Origin: Mesorhizobium sp. AR07 | Lineage (GTDB): Bacteria; Pseudomonadota; Alphaproteobacteria; Rhizobiales; Rhizobiaceae | Length of the DNA stretch: 64,000 nucleotides | Direction of reading: 5' to 3' | Assembly (NCBI RefSeq): GCF_024746815.1 | Contig: NZ_CP080525.1 | Location: 186,001 to 250,000, forward strand | In this document: in pieces, positions 1 to 8,498 of the stretch | How positions within the stretch are numbered: position 1 is the first letter of the stretch | How the letters are laid out: every line of letters starts with the position of its first letter | The notes under the pieces: generated by a model | Database searches by the model: none | What the model saw: only the letters and a program-made list of their open reading frames with translations | What the model was told of the DNA's origin: nothing | Made by a program: the position numbers and the translations under genes

Positions 1-230
1 GCGTCGAGCGCGAGCGAGAGGATGTCGGGTGCCCCCCCAGCCAGCTTGCGCGCCGCCTCGGTCAGCCGGCGTGAGCGCATGTAGCCCATCACCGAGCGGC
101 CGGTGGCGGCGCCGAAGGCCCGTGTCACATGAAAGCGCGACACGCCACTGCTTTGGGCGACATCGTCGAGCGAGACCGCCTCCGGCAGATGGCTCTCGAC
201 GAACCACAGCGCTTTTTCGGTCGGGTTCAT
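1..230 (-). CDS. AraC-family transcriptional regulator, N-terminal part (cut by window edge)
   Basis: The reverse strand reads from an ATG at 230 into the window edge, giving about 76 residues that start MNPTEKALWFVESHLPEAVS. This is the first helix-turn-helix of an AraC/XylS-type DNA-binding domain placed at the extreme N-terminus (positions ~14-45, with SLDDVAQSSGVSRFHVTRAF). That layout is typical of AraC proteins carrying a C-terminal effector domain (GyrI/Rob-like), but the rest lies outside the window, so the ligand class cannot be called. A purine-rich AAGGAGCC stretch lies just ahead of the ATG. Confidence 0.75.
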   Translation of the reverse strand, partial: MNPTEKALWFVESHLPEAVSLDDVAQSSGVSRFHVTRAFGAATGRSVMGYMRSRRLTEAARKLAGGAPDILSLALD

Positions 231-357
231 GGGGCTCCTTCCCGCATTGGCCGGCGCATCTTGCCGTTTCTGCACGCGGCGAGTTTGATCGAAATTGCGC
301 CGAGCGCAAAATCGGAATGAAGGTTATTGGCGCGACCGGCTGTCCTGCTTGTCGAAG

Positions 358-1416
358 TCAATGACACGTAGCCGCGGTCTTCAGCGCCTGGGCACGGGAA
401 GTCGCGGGCAAATCCCCGATCCGGCGAACGGAAGCATAGAACCTGGGATAATCGCCGGAACACAAATCGAACAAGCGAAGAAACGCCGGAACCTGTTCGC
501 CGTAGACGGCAGTCGCGGCGAGCTTTGCGTTGTTGATCTGGCTACCGAACCAGGCGTCGTATCCGCGGTATCCGACCCATCGCTTGTCGCGCATTTGCCT
601 GTAGCGCGTCCGCAGCCTGTCGATTGCGGCTGCCTTGGCGGCGGCCATCTGCTCCGCATTGCCCGAACTTTCATAGACCTGCCTCAACTCGTCCCGGGTT
701 TTCGACACCAGTCCGAGAAAATCCGCCTTGCGCCTGCGATCGAGTTCGTAGCGGCGCAATCCGGCGCGATTGCCGGTGGCACGGAGCCATTTCCTCACGC
801 CGCTGGTCTCGACCGCAACCGCGAAAGCCTCGTTGAATGCGGAGTCGCCATTCACGTAGATTTTCTGATGCGCCAGTTCGTGGAAAATAAGGCTGGCGAG
901 ATACGTGTCGTCCTGACGAAGCATGGTGCTCAGCAGCGGGTCGCTGAACCAGCCCAATGTGGAATATGCGGTGATGCCGGTGACATAAACATCCAGCCCC
1001 TGTCCATGAAGCTCGGCGGCAGTTTCAGTTGCGGATTTCCGGGAAAAGTAACCCCGGTAAGGAACGCAGCCGAAGACTGGAAAACACCATGTTCGTGGCG
1101 TCAGCGAGAATTGCGGCGCGGCAAACACAGCCCAGGTCACGTCGTCCCGACGGATGTCGACATAGCTTCGATAGCTGCTGTTATCGGGCAGTGCCAGTTC
1201 ATCTGTCGCAAACCGGCGTATAGCGTTCGCCGACGTCAACCTGGCGCGCAATGCCTCGGGCGTCGAAGGATCGTGAATGAGTTTTCCAACATTTTCGCGC
1301 GCGGCCATGATCTGCACATGACCCTCCATCGATTGCGCGTAGTAAGAAATGCTCGTGCAGCCGGTCGCCAAGGCCGCCATGATCACCGCGGCAAACATGC
1401 GAAGAACGCGTTTCAC
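358..1416 (-). CDS. Putative lipoprotein zinc aminopeptidase (PF10023-like)
   Basis: A 352-residue protein. I chose the GTG at 1416 because an AAGGGGGG ribosome-binding site lies six bases upstream and the resulting N-terminus (VKRVLRMFAAVIMAALATGC) is a clean lipoprotein signal with the lipobox LATGC. A longer ATG start at 1452 would bury the signal. The zinc motif HELAHQ sits near residue 180, with a downstream glutamate-containing FNEAFA as third ligand, the pattern of the predicted-aminopeptidase family PF10023. It probably acts on peptides at the periplasmic side of a membrane. It stands alone, with small gaps to neighbours. Confidence 0.8.
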   Translation of the reverse strand: MKRVLRMFAAVIMAALATGCTSISYYAQSMEGHVQIMAARENVGKLIHDPSTPEALRARLTSANAIRRFATDELALPDNSSYRSYVDIRRDDVTWAVFAAPQFSLTPRTWCFPVFGCVPYRGYFSRKSATETAAELHGQGLDVYVTGITAYSTLGWFSDPLLSTMLRQDDTYLASLIFHELAHQKIYVNGDSAFNEAFAVAVETSGVRKWLRATGNRAGLRRYELDRRRKADFLGLVSKTRDELRQVYESSGNAEQMAAAKAAAIDRLRTRYRQMRDKRWVGYRGYDAWFGSQINNAKLAATAVYGEQVPAFLRLFDLCSGDYPRFYASVRRIGDLPATSRAQALKTAATCH

Positions 1417-1644
1417 GGTTTGCCCCCCCTTGCTCATTTGCTCATGCGGCAAATGTCCCGATCCCCGCTCTCAAACAGGCGCACCAATTTTCGTCAAGGT
1501 CTGCAGGGCAGCGGGCCGGACTTTCGACTTCGGCAGGGTCTGCAATGCGGCCATTCGCCTGCGACGGACGGAAATCCACCGCGCTATCGGCGGAGCCGCG
1601 AATCTGTGTTAAGCCGCCGGTCAACCAAGCAAAGGACGACACCT

Positions 1645-1875
1645 GTGAGCGAACCGACCGTGGCCGAGGCGACCGAAAGCATCTATGCCTCGCTGCGGGC
1701 GGACAATGCCGACATCGACGCGCATATCGCGACGCTCAAGGCGGCGCTGACACGAGAAGGGATGAAACAGGCGGTGTTCGATCCGACCAAGTTGGCGCAG
1801 AACAACCGCTCGGGCCGCAAGCTGATGCAGGCTTATTTTCGGCAGCGCGGCGTGAGCGTGAGGTTTTCGGACTAG
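1645..1875 (+). CDS. Small conserved-looking hypothetical protein (76 aa)
   Basis: I read a 76-residue protein from a GTG at 1645, preceded by AAAGGA at 1631-1636. It is hydrophilic, without signal peptide or membrane segment, and starts VSEPTVAEATESIYASLRAD. An acidic first half is followed by a basic, aromatic tail (GRKLMQAYFRQRG). I do not recognise a domain. The same frame stays open far upstream to 295, but that part is antisense to the aminopeptidase gene and has no start signal, so the short form is preferred. It converges on the lipid operon, with a repeat between them. Confidence 0.6.
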   Translation: MSEPTVAEATESIYASLRADNADIDAHIATLKAALTREGMKQAVFDPTKLAQNNRSGRKLMQAYFRQRGVSVRFSD

Positions 1876-1929
1876 TTGAGGCTGCAGAAGCTCCCACGGG
1901 CCGGATAGGACGTCGGCGTCGACGCTTCG

Positions 1930-1999
1930 GTCCGTGAGCATCGGAAGCGCAGAAAACGCCGCTAGATGGCCGCCGGAGTAGAGTTTCCAAACAGGCTCT
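1930..1999 (-). repeat. MITE-like repeat, partial copy (family of 25011-25153)
   Basis: Read on the reverse strand, this stretch matches the left half of the element at 25011-25153 almost base for base over about 65 nt, including CCGGCGGCCATCTAGCGGCG and TTTTCTGCGCTTCCG. Similarity fades near 1930. The first A of the element is the last base of the TGA stop of the neighbouring CdsA-like gene. Only the left part is present, so the copy is truncated or diverged on its far side. Confidence 0.75.
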
Positions 2000-2934
2000 C
2001 AGACCGTCCAGAAATAGCGCACGATGTGAAAGAACACCGGGGCGGCGAAGACCAGGCTGTCGGTGCGGTCCATCATGCCGCCATGGCCTTCGATCAGATG
2101 GCCCCAGTCCTTGACGCCCTGGTCGCGCTTGATGGCCGAGGCGACCAGCCCACCCAGAAAACCCATCGAGCAGGCGACGAAGGCCACGGCCGCCGCCTGC
2201 AGCGGCGAGAAGGGCGTCACGAACGACAGCAGCGCGCCGAGCAGGCTCGCCGACACCAGTCCGCCGATCAAGCCTTCCCAGGTTTTCGACGGCGAGACGT
2301 TCGGCGAAAAACGGTGTTTTCCAAACAGCTTGCCGAAGATGTATTGCAGCACGTCGCTGCCTTGCACGACGATGATCAGGAAGGCGATCAGCAACAGGGT
2401 GCGGCCCTCGAAGCCTGGCACGTTGAGTGTCAGCAGCGCCGGAACGTGACTGACGCAATAGACCGAGATCATCACCGCCCATTGCTGCGCGGCGATCCGC
2501 TCGAGAAAGCGCTCGGTGTCGCCATGCAGCGCGGTGATCGCCGGCATCAGCAGGAAGCAGTAGACCGGAATGAAGATGACGAAGAGCCCATACCAGGCGG
2601 TCCACACCAGCCAGTATTGAAACGGTATGATGATGCCGAACATGCCGAGCAGCACCCAATGGTCGCTGCGGCTTGTGTGCGTCAGGGTCACGAATTCGCG
2701 CAGCGCCGCGAAGGAAATCAGTGCGAACAGGATGGTCATGCCGTAGCGGCCGAAGAAGAAGGCGACCGTCATCAGCGCCACCATCACCCACCAGGCATTG
2801 ATGCGCTGGGTGAGATTGACCAGCGTTGAGCTGAGCGGCTTCGGTGCCCGCGCGGAAAGGATGGCGGCGACGATGCTGGCGGTGGTCAGCACCGCCAGCA
2901 GGCCGATGATCAGAATGGAGATGTCGTGACGCAT
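1999..2934 (-). CDS. CDP-diglyceride synthase family protein, YnbB-like
   Basis: A 311-residue polytopic membrane protein of the phosphatidate cytidylyltransferase family, which makes CDP-diacylglycerol from phosphatidate and CTP. The C-terminal signature is intact: SAIKRDQGVKDWGHLIEG followed by HGGMMDRTD, matching the CdsA consensus for metal and CTP binding. About eight hydrophobic segments precede it. The ATG at 2934 shares an ATGA with the stop of the acyltransferase upstream, so it is translationally coupled and is the last gene of the operon. Gene order and family match E. coli YnbB rather than a housekeeping CdsA, which would normally sit next to uppS and dxr. Confidence 0.85.
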   Translation of the reverse strand: MRHDISILIIGLLAVLTTASIVAAILSARAPKPLSSTLVNLTQRINAWWVMVALMTVAFFFGRYGMTILFALISFAALREFVTLTHTSRSDHWVLLGMFGIIIPFQYWLVWTAWYGLFVIFIPVYCFLLMPAITALHGDTERFLERIAAQQWAVMISVYCVSHVPALLTLNVPGFEGRTLLLIAFLIIVVQGSDVLQYIFGKLFGKHRFSPNVSPSKTWEGLIGGLVSASLLGALLSFVTPFSPLQAAAVAFVACSMGFLGGLVASAIKRDQGVKDWGHLIEGHGGMMDRTDSLVFAAPVFFHIVRYFWTV

Positions 2935-3596
2935 CAATCGTCTCGCTCGGGGCGCGGGTTGAGCGCCAGAAGCGTGGCGTGGGCGCGTTGGAGAAAGACG
3001 CGGCGATCTTCGCCAGGGGCCACCGCCACCGGCGCGCCAAAGACAACACGGCACAGCAGCGGCACCGGCAGGAATTGGCCCTTGGGCAACACGCGCGACA
3101 TGTTCTCGATCCAGCACGGGATCAGCTCGACCTCCGGCCGCGCCATCGACAGATTGTAGAGCCCTGAGCGGAAGGCCAGCAGCGGCTCCTCGGTCATGTT
3201 GCGCGTGCCCTCGGGAAACAGGATCAGCGAATGGCCCTGGTCGAGAACCGACAGCATGATCTCGATCGGGTTTTCTTCAGGTTTCGTCCAGTGCCGGTTG
3301 ATGAGCACCGACGACAGCATGTCCTCGGCGATGAAGCGGCGCAGCCGCGACTTTCCCCAATATTCGCCGGCCGCGACCGCGTGGGTGATCGCCCGCTCAC
3401 TCTCGCTCAGGCAGGCCGACAGCAGGATGAAGTCGCCATGGCTGGTGTGATTGGCGAAATAGATGCGCTGCCGGTCGGACGGCAGGCTGCCATTCCAGAT
3501 CGGACGCACCCCGGTCACCGCCCAGGCCAGCGCCGAGAGGCTGACGGAGGTTGCCGTTTGCAGCAAGGTGAAGGTCGTGAGCGAAAGTTTGTTCAT
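2934..3596 (-). CDS. 1-acyl-sn-glycerol-3-phosphate acyltransferase family (PlsC-like)
   Basis: A 220-residue membrane-associated acyltransferase that should transfer a fatty acyl chain to a (lyso)phospholipid. The catalytic NHTSHGD motif (HxxxxD) is near residue 50, and the substrate-binding FPEGTR near residue 130. An N-terminal hydrophobic segment (FTLLQTATSVSLSALAWAV) would anchor it. I chose the ATG at 3596 because it overlaps the upstream stop as ATGA. E. coli ynbABCD has no such gene, so this is an addition to the operon and suggests that acyl remodelling or de novo acylation belongs to the same pathway. Confidence 0.85.
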   Translation of the reverse strand: MNKLSLTTFTLLQTATSVSLSALAWAVTGVRPIWNGSLPSDRQRIYFANHTSHGDFILLSACLSESERAITHAVAAGEYWGKSRLRRFIAEDMLSSVLINRHWTKPEENPIEIMLSVLDQGHSLILFPEGTRNMTEEPLLAFRSGLYNLSMARPEVELIPCWIENMSRVLPKGQFLPVPLLCRVVFGAPVAVAPGEDRRVFLQRAHATLLALNPRPERDD

Positions 3597-4036
3597 CGCG
3601 GCGCCCAAAATCCAGCCGCCAGAAGTGCCGCGGCAAAGAGGGCCAGGGCGGCGCGCTGCTTGAAGAGTAAGCGATGGGTGCCGGCCATGCGGTCATCGAG
3701 CGGGCGTGTCGTTGGCTGGAGAGGCTTCAGGCTCATGCGCGCCAGTACCTCATCCACCGCGGCACCACCGGCAGCCTCGTCATCGTGGCTGGCCATCAGC
3801 CGGAACAACAGCGCGTCGAACACCAGAAGCGCCGACAGCGCCAGCACGGCAACCGCGCTCGCGGCGGCGACCGACAGGGCGACGGCCGCAGGCGAGGTCT
3901 CGAAGGCGCCGCGCGCTGAGGCAGCCAAGGGCGCTAGAATAGTGGCGGCCACCACAAAAGCGGCCGGCCATGTGGCCTGCCGCATCAGCATACGGGCGAA
4001 GCCCTCGGCGCGTTCCTGATAGGCATTGTCCGTCAT
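3593..4036 (-). CDS. Hypothetical membrane protein of the ynb-like operon
   Basis: A 147-residue protein with three hydrophobic stretches: WPAAFVVAATILAPLAAS near residue 25, a long Ala/Val/Leu segment near residues 50-80, and a C-terminal LALFAAALLAAGFW. No family is recognised. It is coupled by ATGA overlaps on both sides (4033-4036 with the phosphatase gene, 3593-3596 with the acyltransferase gene), so it is almost certainly made together with the lipid enzymes and may be a scaffold or flippase accessory. That function is a guess from position only. Confidence 0.75.
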   Translation of the reverse strand: MTDNAYQERAEGFARMLMRQATWPAAFVVAATILAPLAASARGAFETSPAAVALSVAAASAVAVLALSALLVFDALLFRLMASHDDEAAGGAAVDEVLARMSLKPLQPTTRPLDDRMAGTHRLLFKQRAALALFAAALLAAGFWAPR

Positions 4037-5358
4037 GACGTCGCCCGCTCCGGGACCTCGTCAAGATGGATAGGCCGGCCGGTGGCCATCAGCATCTCGC
4101 GCGCAAGGGCCAGCGTCCTGGCTCTGCCAGTCGCCACCAGCCATTCGGCGACAACGCCAGCGCTGCGCTGGAAACCGAGCGCACAGCAGACCAGCACCGT
4201 GCCGTCGCGGCGCGCGCTCTCCAGCGCGCTCGCTGCCTGCTCAAGTAGCGTCACTGGCGGCGGCAACAGATCGATCATCGGAAAGCTGATCCAGCGGCAA
4301 TCCGCTCCCGCCGGTCGTTCAAGTTCGGCGGCGAGGTCGATGACCGTGCCGACGCCGTTGGCCTCGCTTGCCGAGGGAAAGCGGCCGAGAAAAACGCCGT
4401 CACCGACGGCTACGAACGGCGGCAGCTTGTGCGTCCATATCGCGGCATTGACCCGGGCGCCCAGCCGGTAGGGACAAAGCAGGACGCGGCTTGCCAGCGA
4501 CACATGGCCTTCCGCGCTCTTCTGGAACAGCTTTGCACCGGCCCCGGCATAGGCGAGGGCAACGATGGCCAGCGCCAGCGCCGGCCAGAGCAGGATAAGT
4601 GCTGTGGCGGACAACAAGGCGCCGGGCGCGGCACCGGCCAGCGCAAGGATGGCGCCCAGCGCATAGAACAGCGCCAGCCGGCGCGCTTTCGCATCGCTGG
4701 TCAGGCAGGCGCCTGAAAACGGCAACGCGCCAGTGCGCGGAAACAGCCACAGGGCGAAAAACCCGAGCAGCACGCCGGTCGGGATGTCGATGAAATGATG
4801 CTGCCAGGTCGTCAGCACCGAGGCGCCGATCAGGAAGCACCAGCCATGCCAGAGCGGCAGGAGAAGCCCACCAAGCCGGTGGCGCCAGTGGTCCCAGATG
4901 ATCACCAAAAGGGCGATGTGCAGCGAGGGCGCCTGGTTGAACGGCTTGTCGAAACCGCCAAGCACGGCAAACAGGAAGCCCGGCAGGCCGGTCGTTGCAG
5001 GCCGCACGAATGTCGCGGTTAGCGGGAACAGGATGAAGCAGGCGACAGCGACGATCTGCGCGGTGAGATAACGCCCGGCCAGGCGGTCGACGCCTTGCAT
5101 GCTGTCGTTGAGCAGCAGCGACAGTCCGTAGAACAGATTGATCGACCAGTAGGGCACGATGGTCCAGGCGAGGAAGGGGATGCTGTGTTCCCAGGAGAAC
5201 ACGATGCTGCCGACATCGCCATGACGCGAGGCCAGCCAGTTGGCGAAGCCGTAGCTGAGGTAGAAGAACGGCGCCAGGAAGGCCAGCCAAAGGGCTGCCC
5301 TGACGACCACCCGGCCATAGGGTTCCGCGCGCAGCGTGGATGCAGGCGATGACACCAT
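4033..5358 (-). CDS. PAP2-like / dual-specificity phosphatase fusion, YnbD-like
   Basis: A 441-residue two-part protein. The N-terminal ~300 residues hold multiple membrane helices and a PAP2-like core with FNQAPSLHIALLVIIWDHW and a later WQHHFIDIPTGVLLG, the SxxH and HxxxD elements used for lipid phosphate hydrolysis. The C-terminal ~140 residues are a dual-specificity-type phosphatase with VCCALGFQRSAG standing for the P-loop; the usual HCxxGxxR reads CCALGFQRS, keeping Cys and Arg. The same fusion architecture is found in E. coli YnbD. The ATG at 5358 follows the preceding stop by five bases. A longer upstream frame is antisense-type shadow of the neighbour. Confidence 0.8.
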   Translation of the reverse strand: MVSSPASTLRAEPYGRVVVRAALWLAFLAPFFYLSYGFANWLASRHGDVGSIVFSWEHSIPFLAWTIVPYWSINLFYGLSLLLNDSMQGVDRLAGRYLTAQIVAVACFILFPLTATFVRPATTGLPGFLFAVLGGFDKPFNQAPSLHIALLVIIWDHWRHRLGGLLLPLWHGWCFLIGASVLTTWQHHFIDIPTGVLLGFFALWLFPRTGALPFSGACLTSDAKARRLALFYALGAILALAGAAPGALLSATALILLWPALALAIVALAYAGAGAKLFQKSAEGHVSLASRVLLCPYRLGARVNAAIWTHKLPPFVAVGDGVFLGRFPSASEANGVGTVIDLAAELERPAGADCRWISFPMIDLLPPPVTLLEQAASALESARRDGTVLVCCALGFQRSAGVVAEWLVATGRARTLALAREMLMATGRPIHLDEVPERATS

Positions 5359-5363
5359 CCTGG

Positions 5364-7151
5364 TCAGCAGCGCCTTGCGACCGAGACGGTGAAGATGCCC
5401 CATTGGTCGATGCGCTGATCCAGCTTCTCGAAACCGGCGGCTTCGACGAGCTGGTCCATCTCGCCTTGCGTGCGCCGGCGCATCACCCAGGCCTGGCCGC
5501 CGCGATGCGAGGTCAGGCTGCGGGCGATCATCTCGAGCTGCGGATGCCAGGGCTGGTTGGTGTAGAGCAACAGGCTGCCCGGCTGCATGGCGCGGGCCAA
5601 TCCGCCGAGCGAGCGGGTGATCATCGCATTGTCGGAGAACAGTTCGTAGAGGCCGGAAACGATGGCGAGGTCGGGCGCCGGATCGGCGGCGGCGAGCATG
5701 TCGGCATCGAAAGCGTCCGCACGCTGGAACGAGACGCTCGCCGGCAGTTGCCGCTCGGCGATCAGCTTGCGGCCAAGCTGGAGGTTGAGGTCGGAATAAT
5801 CCTGCAGGCGCACGCTCGCCGGCTGCTCGGGGCTTTTCACGATGGCATCGAGAACATAGCGGCCGTGGCCGGCGGCGATGTCGAGAATGTGCGCCGGCCG
5901 CCCAGTGGCGTTGAGCGTCGCCACGCAAGAGCCGATCAGCTCTTCGAGATGCAGCTTGCGCTGGCGGATGCCGCGCCACCCGATGGCTTCCAGGAAGAAG
6001 CGGTCGACGACGCGGCCAACAGGTGTAAGACCCCGCGCGTCGTTCTCGTAGACGTAATCCAGCGTCGAGCCTGAATCGAAGCCGGTGGTGATGCCGGCCT
6101 TCATGCCCGACGAGACCCAGGCGCCCATGCGGATGGAGGCACGGCTGAATGCCCAGTAAAGGCCCTTGGGCGACAGCAAATCGAGCGGCGAGGCAAGCCT
6201 GTCGGCCTCGTCGCGCGTGTAGCCGGCAATGTCCGCCTGCTTCAGGTCGACCGGCGCGTCCGGCGAGGCGAACTGCTTTGCCAGGAACGGCCGGATCAGG
6301 TCGAGGGCAATTGCCCGGTCGCGCTCGCCCAGCGTGTCATGGAAGAAACCCGGCAACACATGGCGTTCCTTGGCGCGGCTGCCGAGATTGACGAAGAATT
6401 CGTGCTGCGGGCCATGGCGCACCACCCAGTCGCTCCCCGAAAGCAGAAGCTGCGTCGGCACGGTGATGGCGCGGGCATCCGCAACGATGCGTGCCGCGTG
6501 CTGGTAGAGTTCGACCAGGATGTTGGAGGCGATTGGCCGCGTGATCAGCGGATCGCTCTCGAAGGAGGCGATGCGCACGGGATCATGGGTCAGGAATTTC
6601 GCCTTGACGTAGGAATTGACGAAGAAGCGCCCCTTGATCTTCTGCCAGAGCGCGATGCCTTCCTTCGCGAAGGGCACGTAGAGCTTGACCGAAAAGGCCG
6701 GTGAGGCCAGCACCATGGCACGCAGCTTCGGCGCATAGTCGTGCACCCAGGCGGCGGCGAGCACGGCGCCGAAGGATTGCGCGATCAGCGCGATATCCTG
6801 CGTGGCGAAGCCATCCCTGGCGGCGATCTCGCGCATGAAGCAGTCGATGTCGCGCACCAGGGCCGCGAAGGAAGGGGCATAGCCGCGCTCGCCGGACGAG
6901 CGGCCATTGCCGCGAGCGTCCCAGGCGTAGAAAGCGTGGTCCGGCATCTGCAGTTCGTCGACGAGATGGGCCATGCGGCCGCCATGTTCGTGGCCGCGGT
7001 GGAAGAGCACCACCGCACCCTTGGCAGCGGCGGAAGCCGCCGGCCAGAATCGGTAGAAGATCTCCGTCCCGTCATGGCTGCGGAAGACACGCTCTTGCGC
7101 TTGCCGCTCAAGGCTTTGCGCAGCCGCGGCGGCGATCGGTTCGTGCATCAT
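5364..7151 (-). CDS. Bifunctional alpha/beta hydrolase / SAM methyltransferase, YnbC-like
   Basis: A 595-residue fusion. Residues ~25-310 are a serine hydrolase of the monoacylglycerol-lipase type (LFHRGHEHGGR oxyanion region, nucleophile elbow AQSFGAV, acid SGSDWVV, base in GFFHDTLGE). Residues ~390-595 are a class I methyltransferase with ILDIAAGHGRYVLDA as the SAM-binding motif and QDYSDLN after it. E. coli YnbC has this unusual pairing. I chose the ATG at 7151 because GAGGGAAAG precedes it; the frame is open to 7205 but would overlap the upstream gene. The fusion suggests lipid deacylation or acyl transfer coupled to methylation. Confidence 0.82.
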   Translation of the reverse strand: MMHEPIAAAAAQSLERQAQERVFRSHDGTEIFYRFWPAASAAAKGAVVLFHRGHEHGGRMAHLVDELQMPDHAFYAWDARGNGRSSGERGYAPSFAALVRDIDCFMREIAARDGFATQDIALIAQSFGAVLAAAWVHDYAPKLRAMVLASPAFSVKLYVPFAKEGIALWQKIKGRFFVNSYVKAKFLTHDPVRIASFESDPLITRPIASNILVELYQHAARIVADARAITVPTQLLLSGSDWVVRHGPQHEFFVNLGSRAKERHVLPGFFHDTLGERDRAIALDLIRPFLAKQFASPDAPVDLKQADIAGYTRDEADRLASPLDLLSPKGLYWAFSRASIRMGAWVSSGMKAGITTGFDSGSTLDYVYENDARGLTPVGRVVDRFFLEAIGWRGIRQRKLHLEELIGSCVATLNATGRPAHILDIAAGHGRYVLDAIVKSPEQPASVRLQDYSDLNLQLGRKLIAERQLPASVSFQRADAFDADMLAAADPAPDLAIVSGLYELFSDNAMITRSLGGLARAMQPGSLLLYTNQPWHPQLEMIARSLTSHRGGQAWVMRRRTQGEMDQLVEAAGFEKLDQRIDQWGIFTVSVARRC

Positions 7152-7188
7152 GGTCTTTCCCTCTGGCGGCATTGGCGAGCCTCGATGC

Positions 7189-7797
7189 TTAGCTGGCGCT
7201 GCCAATAAGGCCGGCGCGTATCCGGTTTATGGCGGTCAACAGCGAAAGCGTTGCCATGGCCGGAAACACAAGCGGCGCGATGGATGTCGGCCACAGCCCG
7301 GTGGCGCACAGCACGGCGACCACGCCCAGCGCTAGCGCCCTGTCGCTCTTGCCGAACGGCCCGGCATAGTTTCGCCCGATCCTGGCGGCGATGCCGAGCA
7401 CGCCGGCGAACTCGGTCAGCACGGCTGAGATGGCGAAGGCGACGACGCCCCATGGGCTGAATTCCGGAAAGGCGGCGAACGGCAGGATCAGCGCGAGGTC
7501 GGAAACGACGTCGCACAATTCGTTCAGATACATGCCGAGCGTCGAGGCCTGCCCGTGTTCCCGCGCCAGCATGCCGTCCACGGCATTCAGCGCCATGCGC
7601 ACGAACATCACGACGGGAACGAGCAGCAGAAGCGAGCGCCATTCATGCGGGATGGCGATGGCCGCCCCGGCCGCGATCGACATCACGGCCGCCAGGATGG
7701 TTATGCTGTTTGCGGTAACGCCCATTGCCGCCAGCCGATTGACCAGCGGCCGCAGCCGTCCCTGGAAAGCCGGCTTGAGAGCGTAGAGCGTCGGCAT
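7189..7797 (-). CDS. CDP-alcohol phosphatidyltransferase, YnbA-like
   Basis: A 202-residue membrane enzyme, first gene of the operon, that should swap CMP on a CDP-lipid for an alcohol. The family motif is present in the YnbA form: NAVDGMLAREHGQASTLG followed by MYLNELCD, so the first and third of the four metal-binding aspartates of the usual DxxDGxxAR..GxxxDxxxD motif are Asn. A second conserved block, NYAGPFGKSDRAL, is, from memory, also shared with E. coli YnbA. Six hydrophobic segments are visible. The alcohol acceptor cannot be read from sequence. Confidence 0.85.
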   Translation of the reverse strand: MPTLYALKPAFQGRLRPLVNRLAAMGVTANSITILAAVMSIAAGAAIAIPHEWRSLLLLVPVVMFVRMALNAVDGMLAREHGQASTLGMYLNELCDVVSDLALILPFAAFPEFSPWGVVAFAISAVLTEFAGVLGIAARIGRNYAGPFGKSDRALALGVVAVLCATGLWPTSIAPLVFPAMATLSLLTAINRIRAGLIGSAS

Positions 7798-7987
7798 TTC
7801 ATCGATCCCCCGATCTTGATCAGCGGCTGTACATCAATATGTCACACACGACCAGCGTACAGACGCGGCGCACTCTCGGTGCGCGCATCGGACTGGCATA
7901 GCCAGTCGTTCACCAATCGCTAACCATGATTGCGCTGCATGGCTGTCATCCACATTTGCCGGCTTCTGCTGCAACGCGACATCTTGA

Positions 7988-8007
7988 ATAGTAAGCACGC
8001 TTATTAT
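7988..8007. promoter_or_regulatory. Inverted repeat upstream of marR (probable MarR operator)
   Basis: ATAGTAAGC (7988-7996) and GCTTATTAT (7999-8007) form a 9-2-9 inverted repeat with one mismatch, 11 bases before the marR start. The size and AT-rich character fit a MarR-type operator, so autorepression of the marR-emrA-emrB operon is likely. There is no clear ribosome-binding site between the repeat and the ATG. Confidence 0.6.
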
Positions 8008-8018
8008 ATATATCGCTC

Positions 8019-8498
8019 ATGGTTTCAGATGGTTTGGACAGATTGGGATTTTTGATCCACGATGTGCAGCGGCTGATGCGCAAGCGGTTCGAAACGCGTG
8101 CCAGCGGGCTGGGCCTCTCCTCGGCGCAATGGCGCCTGATGGTGCGTGTCGCCAAGGAGGAGGGCATCACTCAGGCACGGCTGGCCGAACTGCTCGAAAT
8201 TGAGCCGATCAGCGTCTCGCGCCTTGTTGACCGGATGGAAGAGGGCGGCTGGATCGAACGCCGGTTTGATGCCACCGACCGTCGCGTGCGCATGATTTTT
8301 CCGACGGCCAAGGCAAGCGAAGCCTACGCCGAAGTCAAGAGCCTGGCTGGCGAAGTCTATGAGGAATCGCTGGTCGGCGTTTCGCCGGAGGACCGTCGCA
8401 TCTTGATCAGGGCACTTGATGCGATGGCACAAAATCTCGCGGACGGCGACCCGTCGTCTGACGAAAAGATCAAGAATACAGAGGGTGCAGCAGCATGA
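8019..8498 (+). CDS. MarR-family transcriptional regulator of the efflux operon
   Basis: A 159-residue winged-helix regulator. The DNA-binding core spans about residues 30-100 (ITQARLAELLEIEPISVSRLVDRMEEGGWIERR then a DRRVRM wing). Its stop overlaps the emrA start (ATGA at 8495-8498), so it is the first gene of a regulator-pump operon. MarR/EmrR proteins of this arrangement usually repress the pump and release DNA when a phenolic or lipophilic compound binds. The ligand is unknown here. The inverted repeat just upstream is the likely binding site. Confidence 0.9.
   Translation: MVSDGLDRLGFLIHDVQRLMRKRFETRASGLGLSSAQWRLMVRVAKEEGITQARLAELLEIEPISVSRLVDRMEEGGWIERRFDATDRRVRMIFPTAKASEAYAEVKSLAGEVYEESLVGVSPEDRRILIRALDAMAQNLADGDPSSDEKIKNTEGAAA

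Noticed and set aside
295..1644. Plus-strand extension of the 76-residue gene up to 295
   Set aside because: It is antisense to the aminopeptidase gene; the supported start is the GTG at 1645 with its own ribosome-binding site.
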